Both the position numbers and the translations under genes were made by a program. Shown here in pieces: positions 10,141 through 20,095 of a stretch of DNA of 64,000 bases. How positions within the stretch are numbered: position 1 is the stretch's first letter; each line of letters starts with the position of its first letter. The DNA is from Mycobacterium sp. GA-1285. Lineage in GTDB: Bacteria; Actinomycetota; Actinomycetes; Mycobacteriales; Mycobacteriaceae. The notes under the pieces were generated by a model, which worked only from the letters and a program-made list of their open reading frames with translations, searched no databases and was not told the DNA's origin. Where the stretch lies: the NCBI RefSeq assembly GCF_001499905.1, contig NZ_LQIS01000002.1, forward strand, positions 62,001 through 126,000, read 5' to 3'.

Positions 10141-11550
10141 GTGTCTGTTGCCCGAACCGACGCACATGCTCTTCATGCCGCGGGCGTGCAGCGGCTGCTG
10201 AACAGCTACCGTGCGATTCCGCCCGATGCCACCGTTCGCCTGGCCAAGCCCACGTCGAACCTGTTCCGTGCGCGGGCCAAAACCACCGCCAAGGGCTTGG
10301 ACGTCTCGGGGTTGACCGGTGTCATCGCTGTGGACCCCGACGCGCGCACCGCCGATGTGGCGGGCATGTGCACGTACGAAGACCTGGTGGCCGCGACGCT
10401 GCCATACGGCTTGTCGCCGTTGGTGGTACCGCAGCTGAAGACGATCACGCTCGGCGGAGCGGTCACCGGGCTCGGCATCGAGTCGACGTCGTTCCGGAAC
10501 GGGCTTCCACACGAGTCGGTATTGGAGATGGACATCCTCACCGGCACCGGCGATGTCGTCACCGCGTCGCCGGATCAGAACACCGACCTGTACCGCGCGT
10601 TTCCGAATTCGTATGGGACACTGGGCTATTCGGTTCGGTTGAAGATCGAGCTGGAAACGGTACGGCCGTTCGTCGCGCTGCGGCACCTACGGTTCAACAC
10701 GATCGAGGACCTCGTGGCGACCATGGATCGCATCGTCGAGACCCGCGGCTACGGAGACTCGGGGAGCGCTCCCGTCGACTATCTCGACGGTGTGGTGTTC
10801 TCCGCCGACGAGGCCTACCTGACGCTCGGATTCCAAACCACCACACCCGGACCGGTCAGCGACTACACCGGTCAGCAGATCTACTACCGCTCGATTCAGC
10901 ACCCGGGCGGCAACGGCGCCGAGAAGCACGACCGGCTGACGATCCACGACTACCTGTGGCGGTGGGACACCGATTGGTTCTGGTGCTCACGGGCGTTCGG
11001 CGTGCAGGATCCGCGGATCCGCCGGTGGTGGCCACGCCGGTACCGGCGCAGCAGCTTCTACTGGAAGCTGGTGGCCCTCGACCAGCGGTTCGACATCGCC
11101 GATCGGATCGAGAAGCGTAACGGGCGGCCGCCGCGCGAACGCGTCGTGCAGGACGTCGAAGTGCCGATCGGACGAGTCACCGAGTTCCTGCACTGGTTCC
11201 TCGACAACGTGCCGATCGAGCCGATCTGGCTGTGCCCGTTGCGACTTCGTGACGAAGCGGCGACAGGCGGCGCGTGGCCGCTGTATCCGCTTCGGCCGCG
11301 TCACACCTATGTCAACGTCGGGTTCTGGTCGTCGGTGCCGGTCGGTCCGACCGAGGGGTATACCAACAGGTTGATCGAGCGCAAGGTCAGTGAACTCGAC
11401 GGTCACAAGTCGTTGTACTCGGATTCGTACTACAGCCGCGAAGAATTCGACGATCTGTACGGCGGCGAAACGTACAAGATCGTGAAAAAGGCATACGATC
11501 CAGATTCACGGCTGCTCGATCTGTATGCGAAGGCGGTGCAGAGACGATGA
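10141..11550 (+). CDS. bfaA: FAD-binding oxidoreductase, probable 10-methylene-stearate reductase (BfaA/TmsA type)
   Basis: The 469-residue protein has an FAD_binding_4 (PCMH-type) domain in its N-terminal half (GVIAVDPDARTADVAGMCTYEDL; VPQLKTITLGGAVTGLGIES), of the DHCR24-like group. It is the Rv3719 counterpart. Work on related mycobacterial genes showed that such a reductase and the neighbouring methyltransferase together turn oleate into 10-methyl-stearate (tuberculostearic acid): the methyltransferase makes a 10-methylene intermediate and this enzyme reduces it. The stop overlaps the next start by 4 bp (ATGA), giving a coupled pair. The assignment is by family and gene order; activity is inferred. 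Confidence 0.85.
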   Translation: MSVARTDAHALHAAGVQRLLNSYRAIPPDATVRLAKPTSNLFRARAKTTAKGLDVSGLTGVIAVDPDARTADVAGMCTYEDLVAATLPYGLSPLVVPQLKTITLGGAVTGLGIESTSFRNGLPHESVLEMDILTGTGDVVTASPDQNTDLYRAFPNSYGTLGYSVRLKIELETVRPFVALRHLRFNTIEDLVATMDRIVETRGYGDSGSAPVDYLDGVVFSADEAYLTLGFQTTTPGPVSDYTGQQIYYRSIQHPGGNGAEKHDRLTIHDYLWRWDTDWFWCSRAFGVQDPRIRRWWPRRYRRSSFYWKLVALDQRFDIADRIEKRNGRPPRERVVQDVEVPIGRVTEFLHWFLDNVPIEPIWLCPLRLRDEAATGGAWPLYPLRPRHTYVNVGFWSSVPVGPTEGYTNRLIERKVSELDGHKSLYSDSYYSREEFDDLYGGETYKIVKKAYDPDSRLLDLYAKAVQRR

Positions 11551-12860
11551 CGACTTTCAAGGATCAGGTGACCCAACAGCCGGCGGGAAAGCTCACGCTG
11601 GCCGATATTCTGGCGATCTTCGCGGGCGGAAACCTGCCGCTGCGCTTCAGCGCCTACGACGGAAGTGCCGCCGGCCCCGAGGACGCCCCGCTCGGCCTGG
11701 AACTGCTGACGCCGCGCGGCACGACGTATCTGGCCACCGCGCCTGGGGATCTGGGGCTGGCACGCGCCTACGTGTCGGGCGATCTGGCGACGCACGGTGT
11801 GCATCCGGGCGATCCCTACGAGCTGCTCAAAGCGCTCGCCGACAAGATGGACTTCAAACGTCCGCCCGCGCGGGTGCTCGCCCAGATCGTGCGCTCCATC
11901 GGCATCGAGCACCTCAAGCCGATCGCACCGCCGCCGCAGGAGGCGCTGCCGCGGTGGCGTCGTATCGCAGAAGGCCTGCGCCACAGCAAGACTCGTGACG
12001 CTGAGGCGATCCACCACCACTACGACGTCTCCAACCGGTTCTACGAGTGGGTGCTCGGCCCCTCGATGACCTACACGTGCGCGTGCTATCCGCACGACGA
12101 GTCGACGCTCGAGGAAGCACAGGAGAACAAGTACCGGCTGGTGTTCGAGAAGCTGCGGCTCAAGCCCGGCGACCGCCTGCTCGACGTGGGTTGCGGTTGG
12201 GGCGGCATGGTGCGCTACGCCGCACGACACGGAGTCAAGGCGCTCGGCGTTACGCTGTCGAAGGAGCAGGCGGCGTGGGCGCGGGAAGCCATCATCCGCG
12301 ACGGGCTCGAGGATCTCGCCGAGGTGCGGCACAGCGACTACCGCGACGTGCGCGAGTCGGATTTCGACGCGGTGTCGTCGATCGGACTGACCGAGCACAT
12401 CGGTGTGCACAACTACCCCGCCTACTTCGGTTTCCTCCAGTCGAAGATGCGCTGCGGCGCACTGCTGCTCAACCACTGCATCACCCGGCCGGACAACCGG
12501 ACCGGGTCCACCGCCGGAGGCTTCATCGACCGCTACGTCTTCCCCGACGGTGAGCTCACCGGGTCCGGCCGAATCATCACCGAGGCGCAGGACGTCGGCC
12601 TGGAGGTGGTCCACGAGGAGAACCTGCGCCGGCATTACGCGCTGACGCTGCGCGACTGGTGTCGCAACCTGGTGGAACACTGGGACGAGGCGGTCGCCGA
12701 GGTCGGCCTGGCGACGGCCAAGGTGTGGGGGCTGTACATGGCCGGTTCGCGTCTGGGTTTCGAGACGAATGTCGTTCAGCTGCACCAAGTTCTGGCGGTC
12801 AAGCTGGATCGCGACGGCTCCGACGGCGGGCTTCCGCTGCGGCCGTGGTGGACGCCGTAG
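11547..12860 (+). CDS. bfaB: Cyclopropane-fatty-acid-synthase-like methyltransferase (BfaB/TmsB type)
   Basis: This SAM-dependent methyltransferase of the CFA/mycolic-acid methyltransferase superfamily has 437 residues. The SAM-binding motif LLDVGCGWGGM lies at about 211-221, after the family signature HHYDVSNRFYEWVLGPSMTYTCACY (split over 157-181). An N-terminal domain of about 140 residues precedes it, as in bacterial Cfa and Rv3720. It most likely methylates the double bond of oleoyl phospholipid at C10, with the overlapping FAD reductase completing tuberculostearate synthesis. It ends 44 bp before the converging dnaX gene, across the stop-codon repeat at 12873-12917. Confidence 0.88.
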   Translation: MTTFKDQVTQQPAGKLTLADILAIFAGGNLPLRFSAYDGSAAGPEDAPLGLELLTPRGTTYLATAPGDLGLARAYVSGDLATHGVHPGDPYELLKALADKMDFKRPPARVLAQIVRSIGIEHLKPIAPPPQEALPRWRRIAEGLRHSKTRDAEAIHHHYDVSNRFYEWVLGPSMTYTCACYPHDESTLEEAQENKYRLVFEKLRLKPGDRLLDVGCGWGGMVRYAARHGVKALGVTLSKEQAAWAREAIIRDGLEDLAEVRHSDYRDVRESDFDAVSSIGLTEHIGVHNYPAYFGFLQSKMRCGALLLNHCITRPDNRTGSTAGGFIDRYVFPDGELTGSGRIITEAQDVGLEVVHEENLRRHYALTLRDWCRNLVEHWDEAVAEVGLATAKVWGLYMAGSRLGFETNVVQLHQVLAVKLDRDGSDGGLPLRPWWTP

Positions 12861-12872
12861 TGGACCTCGTAG

Positions 12873-12917
12873 CCTCAGCCGTCGAATCCTCAGCCGTCGA
12901 ACCCTCAGCCGTCGATA
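12873..12917. repeat. 15-bp x3 tandem repeat spanning the dnaX stop codon
   Basis: Three tandem 15-bp units (CCTCAGCCGTCGAAT, then ...AAC, then ...ATA) run across the end of dnaX. On the minus strand each unit reads GACGGCTGA plus six bases. The last codons of dnaX and its TGA are therefore repeated twice more, in frame, immediately downstream. Stops lie at 12905-12907, 12890-12892 and 12875-12877. Confidence 0.9.
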
Positions 12918-14782
12918 CGCCGGGCGCCCAGCTCGGTCTGCAGTAGCTCGAGCGCGGCTTCCTCAGGGTCACGGCGCGCCGTCTGCGAGGTGTCGCTGCC
13001 GGCTTCGGCCAGCATGGCTTCCTCGTCGTCGTCGTCGTCGCGCGGCGGCGGGGGGTCAGCCGGGACCGGTTCCGTCGGCGGCGGTGCGGCGGTACCCGAC
13101 TCGCACCGGATCTTCCAGTTCACCCCGAGCGCGTCTTTCAACGCTTCGCGGAGGACGTCGGCGTTGCGCTGTTCGGTCAACCGCTTGGCCAGCGGCGCCG
13201 ACTCGTGGCTGAGCACCAACGTGTCACCCTCGACCGCACGGACGATCGCACCCGACAACATCACCTCGGTGGTGCGACTGCGTTCGCGCACCTTGTCGCG
13301 CACCGTCGACCACATGCTGCGCACGGCCGCAGCGTTCGGCTCCCCCGTCACGGCGGCCGGGGGCGGCGCCTCCACCACCGGATCGGACGGCGGCCGCACC
13401 GGCGGCGGCGATGACGGCTTGCTTTCGGACGCGGGTGCTGTCGGCGTGGGTTCGCGCTGGGGCTCTGGCTTCGCTTCGGGCTTGGTTTCAGGCCGCGGCT
13501 GGCTGCGCGGCGGCGACGGCTGGCTGCTCGGCGGCGACGGCTTGGCCGCTTCGGTCTTACTCCTGCGGGCGTACTGCTTCGGCGGCCCGCTCACCTGAGG
13601 CGCTGCGCCCTCACCGGCCGGAATCGACATGTCCAGGCGCGTCTCGATGCGCTCGATCCGTTGCAGTAGCGCCGATTCCGTGTCACTGGCCGACGGAAGC
13701 AGCAGCCGCGCGCACACCACCTCCAGCAGCAGTCGGGGCGCCGTGGCGCCGCGCATCTCGCCGAGTCCGGCGTGCACCACTTCGGCGTAGCGGGTCAGCG
13801 TCGCGGCGCCGATGCGGGTCGCCTGCTCGCGCATCCGGTCGAGCACGTCCTCGGGCCCGTCGACGACCCCACGCGCCGCGGCGTCGGGTACCGACTGCAG
13901 GATTATCAGGTCGCGGAACCGCTCCAACAGGTCGGTCGCGAACCGGCGCGGGTCGTGACCGGCGTCGATCACCGCCTCGACGACCCCGAAGAGCGCCGCG
14001 CCGTCGCCGGCGGCCAACGCGTCGATCGCGTCGTCGATGAGCGCCACGTCCGTCGCACCCAGCAGCGCCAGCGCCCGCGCGTAGTTGACGTGGTTTCCCT
14101 CGGCGCCGGCGAGCAACTGGTCGAGCACCGACAGGGTGTCGCGGGGCGACCCGCCGCCGGCGCGAATCACCAGCGGGTACACCGCGTCGTCGACGGTGAC
14201 GTTCTCCTGCGTGCAGATGCCTTCCAGCAGCGTTCGCATGGTCCGCGGTGCCAGCAGCCGAAACGGGTAGTGATGTGTGCGCGACCGGATGGTCGGCAGC
14301 ACCTTCTCCGGTTCAGTGGTCGCGAACACGAAAATCAGGTGTTCGGGCGGTTCCTCGACGATCTTCAGCAGCGCGTTGAAACCCGCCGTCGTGACCATGT
14401 GCGCCTCGTCGACGATGAAGATCCGGTACCGCGACTGCGCAGGGGCGTAGAACGCGCGGTCGCGCAGCTCCCGGGTGTCGTCCACACCGCCGTGGCTTGC
14501 GGCGTCGAGTTCGACGACGTCGACGCTGCCGGGCCCGTTCGGCGCGAGCGCCACGCACGAATCGCACACTCCACACGGGGTGGCCGTCGGGCCCTGCACA
14601 CAGTTCAGCGACCGGGCCAGGATGCGCGCCGACGAGGTCTTGCCGCATCCACGCGGACCCGAGAACAGGTACGCGTGGTTGATCCGACCCGACGCCAGCG
14701 CCGTCGACAGGGGCTCGGTGACATGTTCCTGGCCGACGACCTCGGCGAACGTCGCGGGCCGGTACTTGCGGTAGAGCGCCAC
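12905..14782 (-). CDS. dnaX: DNA polymerase III subunits gamma and tau
   Basis: It is the clamp-loader ATPase, organising the replisome. The 625-residue protein has the AAA+ core with Walker A GPRGCGKTS (42-50), a zinc module (C61, C70, C73, C76), FIVDEAHM, and the sensor region FVFATTEPEKVLPTIRSR. A long Pro/Ser/Glu-rich linker (about 400-460, many PSPP/PEPKPE repeats) precedes a C-terminal domain that would bind the polymerase. I saw no obvious slippery heptamer for a gamma frameshift. The terminal codons plus stop are tandemly repeated (12873-12917). Its position beside the Rv3720-type gene matches M. tuberculosis dnaZX. Confidence 0.95.
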   Translation of the reverse strand: MALYRKYRPATFAEVVGQEHVTEPLSTALASGRINHAYLFSGPRGCGKTSSARILARSLNCVQGPTATPCGVCDSCVALAPNGPGSVDVVELDAASHGGVDDTRELRDRAFYAPAQSRYRIFIVDEAHMVTTAGFNALLKIVEEPPEHLIFVFATTEPEKVLPTIRSRTHHYPFRLLAPRTMRTLLEGICTQENVTVDDAVYPLVIRAGGGSPRDTLSVLDQLLAGAEGNHVNYARALALLGATDVALIDDAIDALAAGDGAALFGVVEAVIDAGHDPRRFATDLLERFRDLIILQSVPDAAARGVVDGPEDVLDRMREQATRIGAATLTRYAEVVHAGLGEMRGATAPRLLLEVVCARLLLPSASDTESALLQRIERIETRLDMSIPAGEGAAPQVSGPPKQYARRSKTEAAKPSPPSSQPSPPRSQPRPETKPEAKPEPQREPTPTAPASESKPSSPPPVRPPSDPVVEAPPPAAVTGEPNAAAVRSMWSTVRDKVRERSRTTEVMLSGAIVRAVEGDTLVLSHESAPLAKRLTEQRNADVLREALKDALGVNWKIRCESGTAAPPPTEPVPADPPPPRDDDDDEEAMLAEAGSDTSQTARRDPEEAALELLQTELGARRIDG

Positions 14783-14961
14783 GATCAGCAGGCTACCGGC
14801 GCGGTCCGACGGCTCGACACCTCAGCCCTGCGAGGCTGGATTGTGCATCTGGCGACGGTTGAAGGGCCGGAAGCGTCGGCAGATTCACAAACCGCGTGGG
14901 CCTGTGGATGACGGCGTGACCGCAGCCGTGATCCGTCGGTCCACGCGTGCACCGTACGACC

Positions 14962-15831
14962 ATGACCGAGCTGCCGTGGCCGTTCGTCGGGAGCGAAGCG
15001 TTGTCGACCGGCGCCATCTCCGAGCGGGCGATGCGCCGCCTGTACGCGCCGCTGTATCCGAACGTCTACGTCCCGCGCGACGTCCCAGTGGCGGCGGACC
15101 AACGGGCGCAGGCGGCGTGGCTGTGGTCGAAGCGTCGCGGAATCCTCGCGGGTCTGTCGGCGGCGGCGGTACTGGGCGCCAAGTGGATCGAGGCCACAGA
15201 ATCTGCAGAGTTGATCCACGACAATCGCAGGCCTCCAAGGAAACTCGTCGTGCGCACCGAAAGCGTGCTGCCCGACGAACTGACCACGATGAACGGCATG
15301 CGTCTGACGACGCCGGCCCGCACCGCGTTCGACCTCGGTCGCCATCTCGAGTCTCGAACCGTCGCAGTGCAGCGTCTCGACGCTCTCGCCAACGCCACCG
15401 GCCTCGAACACGTCGACGTCGAGGCGGTGATGGCCGCGCATGCGGGCGCCCGCGGCATTCCTCGGTTGAGGCGCGTACTCCCGCTGGTGGACGGCGGCGC
15501 GGAATCGCCGCAGGAGACGGTGGCCCGGCTGGCGTTGATCGACGCCGGGCTTCCGGCGCCCCAGACGCAGGTTCGCGTGTTCGACGGCTTCGGCCAGGTC
15601 ATCGCACGGATCGATATGGCGTATGAGGACTTCAAGGTCGGTATCGAATACGACGGGCCGCAACACTGGACCGATCCAAGGGTGAGGCAGCGCGACATCG
15701 ACAAGCAGTTCGAGTTGACCGAGCTCCGCTGGCTGATCATCCGCGTCAGCAGAGATCTGCTGCGCTACCGGCGCGCCACCTATGTGGCCAGGGTCGAAAG
15801 CGCGTTGCGCTCACGCGGGCTTCGATGGTGA
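14962..15831 (+). CDS. AbiEi-like winged-helix plus DUF559/Vsr-like nuclease-fold protein
   Basis: About 289 residues. The N-terminal part (AISERAMRRLYAPLYPNVYVPRD, then ILAGLSAAAVLGAKWI) resembles the AbiEi-type antitoxin winged helix. The C-terminal part (FKVGIEYDGPQHWTDPRVRQRD ... RWLIIRVSRDLLRYR, read as separate motifs) matches the DUF559/very-short-patch-repair endonuclease fold with a plausible E-x-D acidic pair. Actinomycetes carry many such proteins singly. No AbiEii toxin gene is adjacent, so a toxin-antitoxin role is not supported. The ATG at 14962 is chosen; a GTG at 14947 is an alternative. Confidence 0.75.
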   Translation: MTELPWPFVGSEALSTGAISERAMRRLYAPLYPNVYVPRDVPVAADQRAQAAWLWSKRRGILAGLSAAAVLGAKWIEATESAELIHDNRRPPRKLVVRTESVLPDELTTMNGMRLTTPARTAFDLGRHLESRTVAVQRLDALANATGLEHVDVEAVMAAHAGARGIPRLRRVLPLVDGGAESPQETVARLALIDAGLPAPQTQVRVFDGFGQVIARIDMAYEDFKVGIEYDGPQHWTDPRVRQRDIDKQFELTELRWLIIRVSRDLLRYRRATYVARVESALRSRGLRW

Positions 15832-15881
15832 ATCCGACGACGCTTTTCGCCGAATTCCGTCGTCAGATTCACAAACGGGCG

Positions 15882-17174
<1,293 letters not shown>

Positions 17175-17194
17175 TCACAGATGCGGGAGATGAG

Positions 17195-17281
17195 GGGACC
17201 CCGCGCACCCGCCAGAGCCCATTGACCCTTGCTGCCTTCCGGCCCTGGGGGAGTTCACAGGATGGACGCCGCGCGGGGTCC
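17195..17281 (-). ncRNA. ffs: Signal recognition particle 4.5S RNA (ffs)
   Basis: On the minus strand the sequence contains the universal SRP RNA tip CAGGGCCGGAAGGCAGCA followed by AGGGTCAATGGGCTCTG. Its ends pair: GGACCCCGCGC at the 5' side (17271-17281) with GCGCGGGGTCC (about 17196-17206). The length of about 87 nt fits the small bacterial SRP RNA. It binds Ffh and targets nascent membrane proteins. The exact ends are approximate. Confidence 0.95.
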
Positions 17282-17352
17282 ACGGCGAGTCTAATACCCG
17301 AGCGGCTCGCATCCGGATCGGCTCCGGCCTGAGGTCGGTTACCATGGCCCGC

Positions 17353-17438
17353 GGAGGATTCGCCTAGTGGCCTATGGCGCTCGCCTGGAACGCGGGTTGG
17401 GTTAATAGCCCTCGCGGGTTCAAATCCCGCATCCTCCG
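17353..17438 (+). tRNA. tRNA-Ser (anticodon GGA)
   Basis: 86-nt class II tRNA with acceptor GGAGGAT pairing ATCCTCC, anticodon stem CTCGC/GCGGG around loop CTGGAAC (anticodon GGA), a long variable arm and T-loop TTCAAAT. CCA is not encoded. It decodes UCC/UCU. Confidence 0.97.
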
Positions 17439-17524
17439 CACTCGGCCCGGGGTGCGGTCTGTCGGTACGTTTCGACGGCCAATCCCGGTCGCACCCCGGG
17501 GCCAAACAAGCGTCTAGGAGGAGA

Positions 17525-18307
17525 ATGAGCCGCACTGTCGCGGTGACCTGGCACGCGTTGTTCAGCGTCGTAGCCGGTGTTCTGTACTTCTTCTTCGTCC
17601 TGCCCCGCTGGTATGAGCTGTCGGGCGACATCCCGCACACGTTCGGCACCGTGATGCGCATCGTGTGTGGCGCGCTGATCGGGCTGGCCGCGCTGCCCGT
17701 GGTCTTCACACTGCTACGGACGCGGCGGCCGGAATTCGGCACGCCCCAGATGGCGCTGACGCTGCGGACCTGGTCGATCGCGCTGCACGTGCTGGCCGGC
17801 CTGCTGATCATCGGCGCGGCCGTCAGCGAGATCTGGCTGTCGCTCGATACCGCGGGTAGGTGGCTGTTCGGCATCTACGGGGCCGCCGCCGCGATCGCGC
17901 TGCTCGGCGTGTTCGCGTTCTACCTCGCTTCGGTCGCCGAAATGCCACCGCCGCCGCCGAAACCGCTCAAGGTCAAGGAGCCGAAGCAGCGCCGTGGTCG
18001 GCGCAAGGGCGCGAAAGAGGCCCAGGACGAGGACAAAGCCGAGGTCGCGGCCGACGAGGACAAGGCCGAGGTCGAGGACGACGAGACCGAGGATGCGGCT
18101 GCGGCCGAGGAGGCCGAGGAGGCCGAGGTCAAGGCCGACGAGACCGAGGTCAAGGCCGACGCCGACGAACCCGAGTCCGGTGCCGAGAAATCTGCAGTCG
18201 AGGCCACCGCGACCGAATCCGGCGACGGCAAACTGCGCAATCGCAGACCCGAAGCGGCACGTCGCCGCCGTCGGCGCCTGCGCGGAGGTGTCGCGCTAGA
18301 CGATTAG
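17525..18307 (+). CDS. Four-helix membrane protein with acidic repetitive tail (Rv3723 type)
   Basis: The 260-residue protein has four predicted membrane helices (about residues 7-27, 44-63, 83-103, 113-135) followed by a Pro-rich turn (MPPPPPKPLKVKEPK). Its cytoplasmic tail is built from Glu/Asp/Ala/Lys repeats (EDKAEV, EVKADETEVKADADE) and ends in a basic cluster RRRRRRLRGG. The function is unknown. The position after tRNA-Ser and its length agree with Rv3723 of M. tuberculosis. A strong ribosome site (AGGAGGAG, 17516-17523) sets the ATG at 17525. The tail is low-complexity and may vary in length between strains. Confidence 0.8.
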   Translation: MSRTVAVTWHALFSVVAGVLYFFFVLPRWYELSGDIPHTFGTVMRIVCGALIGLAALPVVFTLLRTRRPEFGTPQMALTLRTWSIALHVLAGLLIIGAAVSEIWLSLDTAGRWLFGIYGAAAAIALLGVFAFYLASVAEMPPPPPKPLKVKEPKQRRGRRKGAKEAQDEDKAEVAADEDKAEVEDDETEDAAAAEEAEEAEVKADETEVKADADEPESGAEKSAVEATATESGDGKLRNRRPEAARRRRRRLRGGVALDD

Positions 18308-18327
18308 CCGTGGCCGCATCGGGCAAT

Positions 18328-19353
18328 ATGGGCGTTATGGGCAAATTCCCCGTTCGGCGTCCATTCACGACGCTGCTGATCGCATTGGCCATGGCGTTGG
18401 CCGTGGTGACACCGGTGTTTCCCGCTACGGCCGCCCCGGGCGACCCGATCGCCGCCGCCGCTCAGGTCGAACCCGCCGTTGTCCGCATCGACACCGAGAT
18501 CGACTACCAGAGCGCGTACGGAAACGGCGCCGGATTCGTGATCGATCCCAACGGCCAGGTCATCACCAACTTCCACGTCGTATCCGGCGCGGACCGGATT
18601 ACCGCGAGCGTCGGCGGCCGGTCCTACCCCGCTGAGCTGGTCGGCTACAACCGCAGGCGCGACGTCGCGGTCCTGCAGCTGATCGGCGGGAGCGGCCTGC
18701 CCGTCGCACCAATCGGCGATTCCGGGCAACTTGCGCCCGGTGAACCCGTCGTCGCCCTAGGCAACGCCAACGGAACGAACGGCCCGCTGACCCGCGAGGT
18801 CGGCTCGATCACGGCGTTCGGCCGGACGGTGAGCGCCGAAGACTCCCTGACCGGCAGCAAGGACGAACTCTCGGGCCTCTTCGAGTTCGCCGCACCGGTC
18901 GTGGCTGGCGACTCCGGCGGCCCGGTGGTCAACTCTGCCGGTCAGGTCGTCGGCATCACCACCGCGGCGTCGGTGAACTTCCGGTTCGGTCCTGGCGGTG
19001 AAGGCTTCGCGATCCCGATCAACGACGCGTTGCCGATCGCCAACCAGATCCGGTCCCGCACGCCGTCGGCCGACGTGCACATCGGTCCTCCGGTGCTGCT
19101 CGGCGTCGGGGTGCGCTCGGCGCAACGCGGCCCCGGCGTGCTGATCGCCGACGTGCTGCGCGGCGGGCCTGCCGACCGGGCGGGACTGGTTCCCGGCGAC
19201 GTGCTCGTCGTGCTCGACGGCACGCCGTTGGATTCGGCGACGACGCTGACCTACGTGCTGGACCGCCACTATCCCGGTGACGTGGTCGACCTGACGTGGA
19301 TCGACCGCGGCGGGATCGAACGGACCGCCAAGGCCACGCTGACGCCCCTTTAA
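18328..19353 (+). CDS. Secreted trypsin-like serine protease with PDZ domain (PepA/HtrA-like)
   Basis: About 341 residues: a Sec signal (FTTLLIALAMALAVVTPVFPATAAPG), then a chymotrypsin-fold protease with triad residues in ITNFHVVSG (His), RRRDVAVLQL (Asp) and VAGDSGGPVV (Ser). A PDZ domain follows (GVLIADVLRGGPADRAGLVPGDVLVVLDGTPL). The layout matches mycobacterial PepA (Rv0125-like). The start may be ATG 18328 or 18337, or GTG 18310; all keep the signal peptide. The frame stays open to 17860 inside the previous gene but is a shadow there. Its stop shares the palindrome TTAA with that of the converging TetR gene. Confidence 0.88.
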   Translation: MGVMGKFPVRRPFTTLLIALAMALAVVTPVFPATAAPGDPIAAAAQVEPAVVRIDTEIDYQSAYGNGAGFVIDPNGQVITNFHVVSGADRITASVGGRSYPAELVGYNRRRDVAVLQLIGGSGLPVAPIGDSGQLAPGEPVVALGNANGTNGPLTREVGSITAFGRTVSAEDSLTGSKDELSGLFEFAAPVVAGDSGGPVVNSAGQVVGITTAASVNFRFGPGGEGFAIPINDALPIANQIRSRTPSADVHIGPPVLLGVGVRSAQRGPGVLIADVLRGGPADRAGLVPGDVLVVLDGTPLDSATTLTYVLDRHYPGDVVDLTWIDRGGIERTAKATLTPL

Positions 19354-20006
19354 CGGCTGAGGAGTCGTTCCAACCCGGCGATGAGCACCTCGACCTCGAA
19401 GTCGAACTGGTGCTCGGCGTCGTGGCGCTTGGGTTCGGCCGAAGCGAGCACAGCGCGCAACGCGGGATAGGTGTCGTCGGGTTCTGACTCCAACGCCGCG
19501 GAAGTCTCCGCCCGGTGCCGGTGCACCCCCGACGGCGTCTGCGCGGCGCTGCTGTGGGCCGCTGACTGCGCGATGTTCGACGCCGCGGTCAACCCGTACC
19601 GGGCGGTGTCCGGTGTGAAGCCGGCGGAGAGCAGCGCGTCAAGCACCCGGTCGGCGAGGGCCAACGCGGCGGCCGCACCGATACCCCGAAGCCGGGTGAA
19701 GTCGGTGGCCGCACCAACCTGAATCAGGCCGTTGCGAAAGGCGACGGTGTAGGCGCGCAGGACCGCCCGCCAGTCGTCGCCGTCGGGCAACTCGACACTG
19801 GTGAGTTCACGTTCGAACAGATCGGCCACCACCAGCGTCAGGAGGCCCTCCCGGTCGCCGACGTAGTAGTGCAGGGCCTTGCGGCTGACCCCGAGGGCGT
19901 CGGCGACCGCCTGCATCGTCAGGTCGGCGCTCGCCACATCACGGGCCGCCGCGACGATCTGGTCGCGGCTGATCCGGGCCGGGCGACCCCTGGTTCGGCC
20001 GCTCAT
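19350..20006 (-). CDS. TetR family transcriptional regulator
   Basis: The 218-residue protein has an N-terminal HTH: RISRDQIVAAARDVA then DLTMQAVADALGVSRKALHYYVGDREGLL, a textbook TetR DNA-binding segment. The C-terminal two thirds, helical, would form the ligand pocket and dimer interface and resembles the TetR_C type with TRLRGIGAAAALALADRVLDALL. It is divergent from the DapB-like dehydrogenase at 20096. The intergenic region has a pair of TCGCGA-centred inverted repeats that are probable binding sites, so it likely represses both itself and its neighbour. The inducer is unknown. Confidence 0.9.
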   Translation of the reverse strand: MSGRTRGRPARISRDQIVAAARDVASADLTMQAVADALGVSRKALHYYVGDREGLLTLVVADLFERELTSVELPDGDDWRAVLRAYTVAFRNGLIQVGAATDFTRLRGIGAAAALALADRVLDALLSAGFTPDTARYGLTAASNIAQSAAHSSAAQTPSGVHRHRAETSAALESEPDDTYPALRAVLASAEPKRHDAEHQFDFEVEVLIAGLERLLSR

Positions 20007-20022
20007 CACCGGTCAGACTAGG

Positions 20023-20071
20023 GCTTCGCGAGCCAATTTTTCGCCGCCCGGCAAAAACAGCCTCGCGAAGC
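20023..20071. promoter_or_regulatory. Candidate TetR operator: paired TCGCGA inverted repeats
   Basis: GCTTCGCGAG at 20023-20032 and CTCGCGAAGC at 20062-20071 are perfect reverse complements 29 bp apart. Each is also nearly self-palindromic around TCGCGA. The right copy overlaps the expected -35 position of the rightward promoter (-10 TATGCT at 20084-20089), and the left copy lies 17 bp before the TetR start. Confidence 0.6.
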
Positions 20072-20083
20072 GCCGCACTTTCC

Positions 20084-20095
20084 TATGCTGTGCGG
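20084..20095 (+). promoter_or_regulatory. Leaderless promoter of the DapB-like dehydrogenase
   Basis: TATGCT (20084-20089) followed by 6 nt and GTG 20096 gives the canonical leaderless spacing. It supports GTG 20096 as start instead of GTG 20090. Confidence 0.55.

Noticed and set aside
13772..14911. 379-codon frame on the plus strand opposite dnaX
   Set aside because: Shadow of the dnaX codon pattern; dnaX on the other strand has all AAA+ motifs.
17860..18327. Long N-terminal extension of the PDZ protease
   Set aside because: It lies in another frame of the membrane-protein gene's acidic tail, and the signal peptide begins only after 18328.
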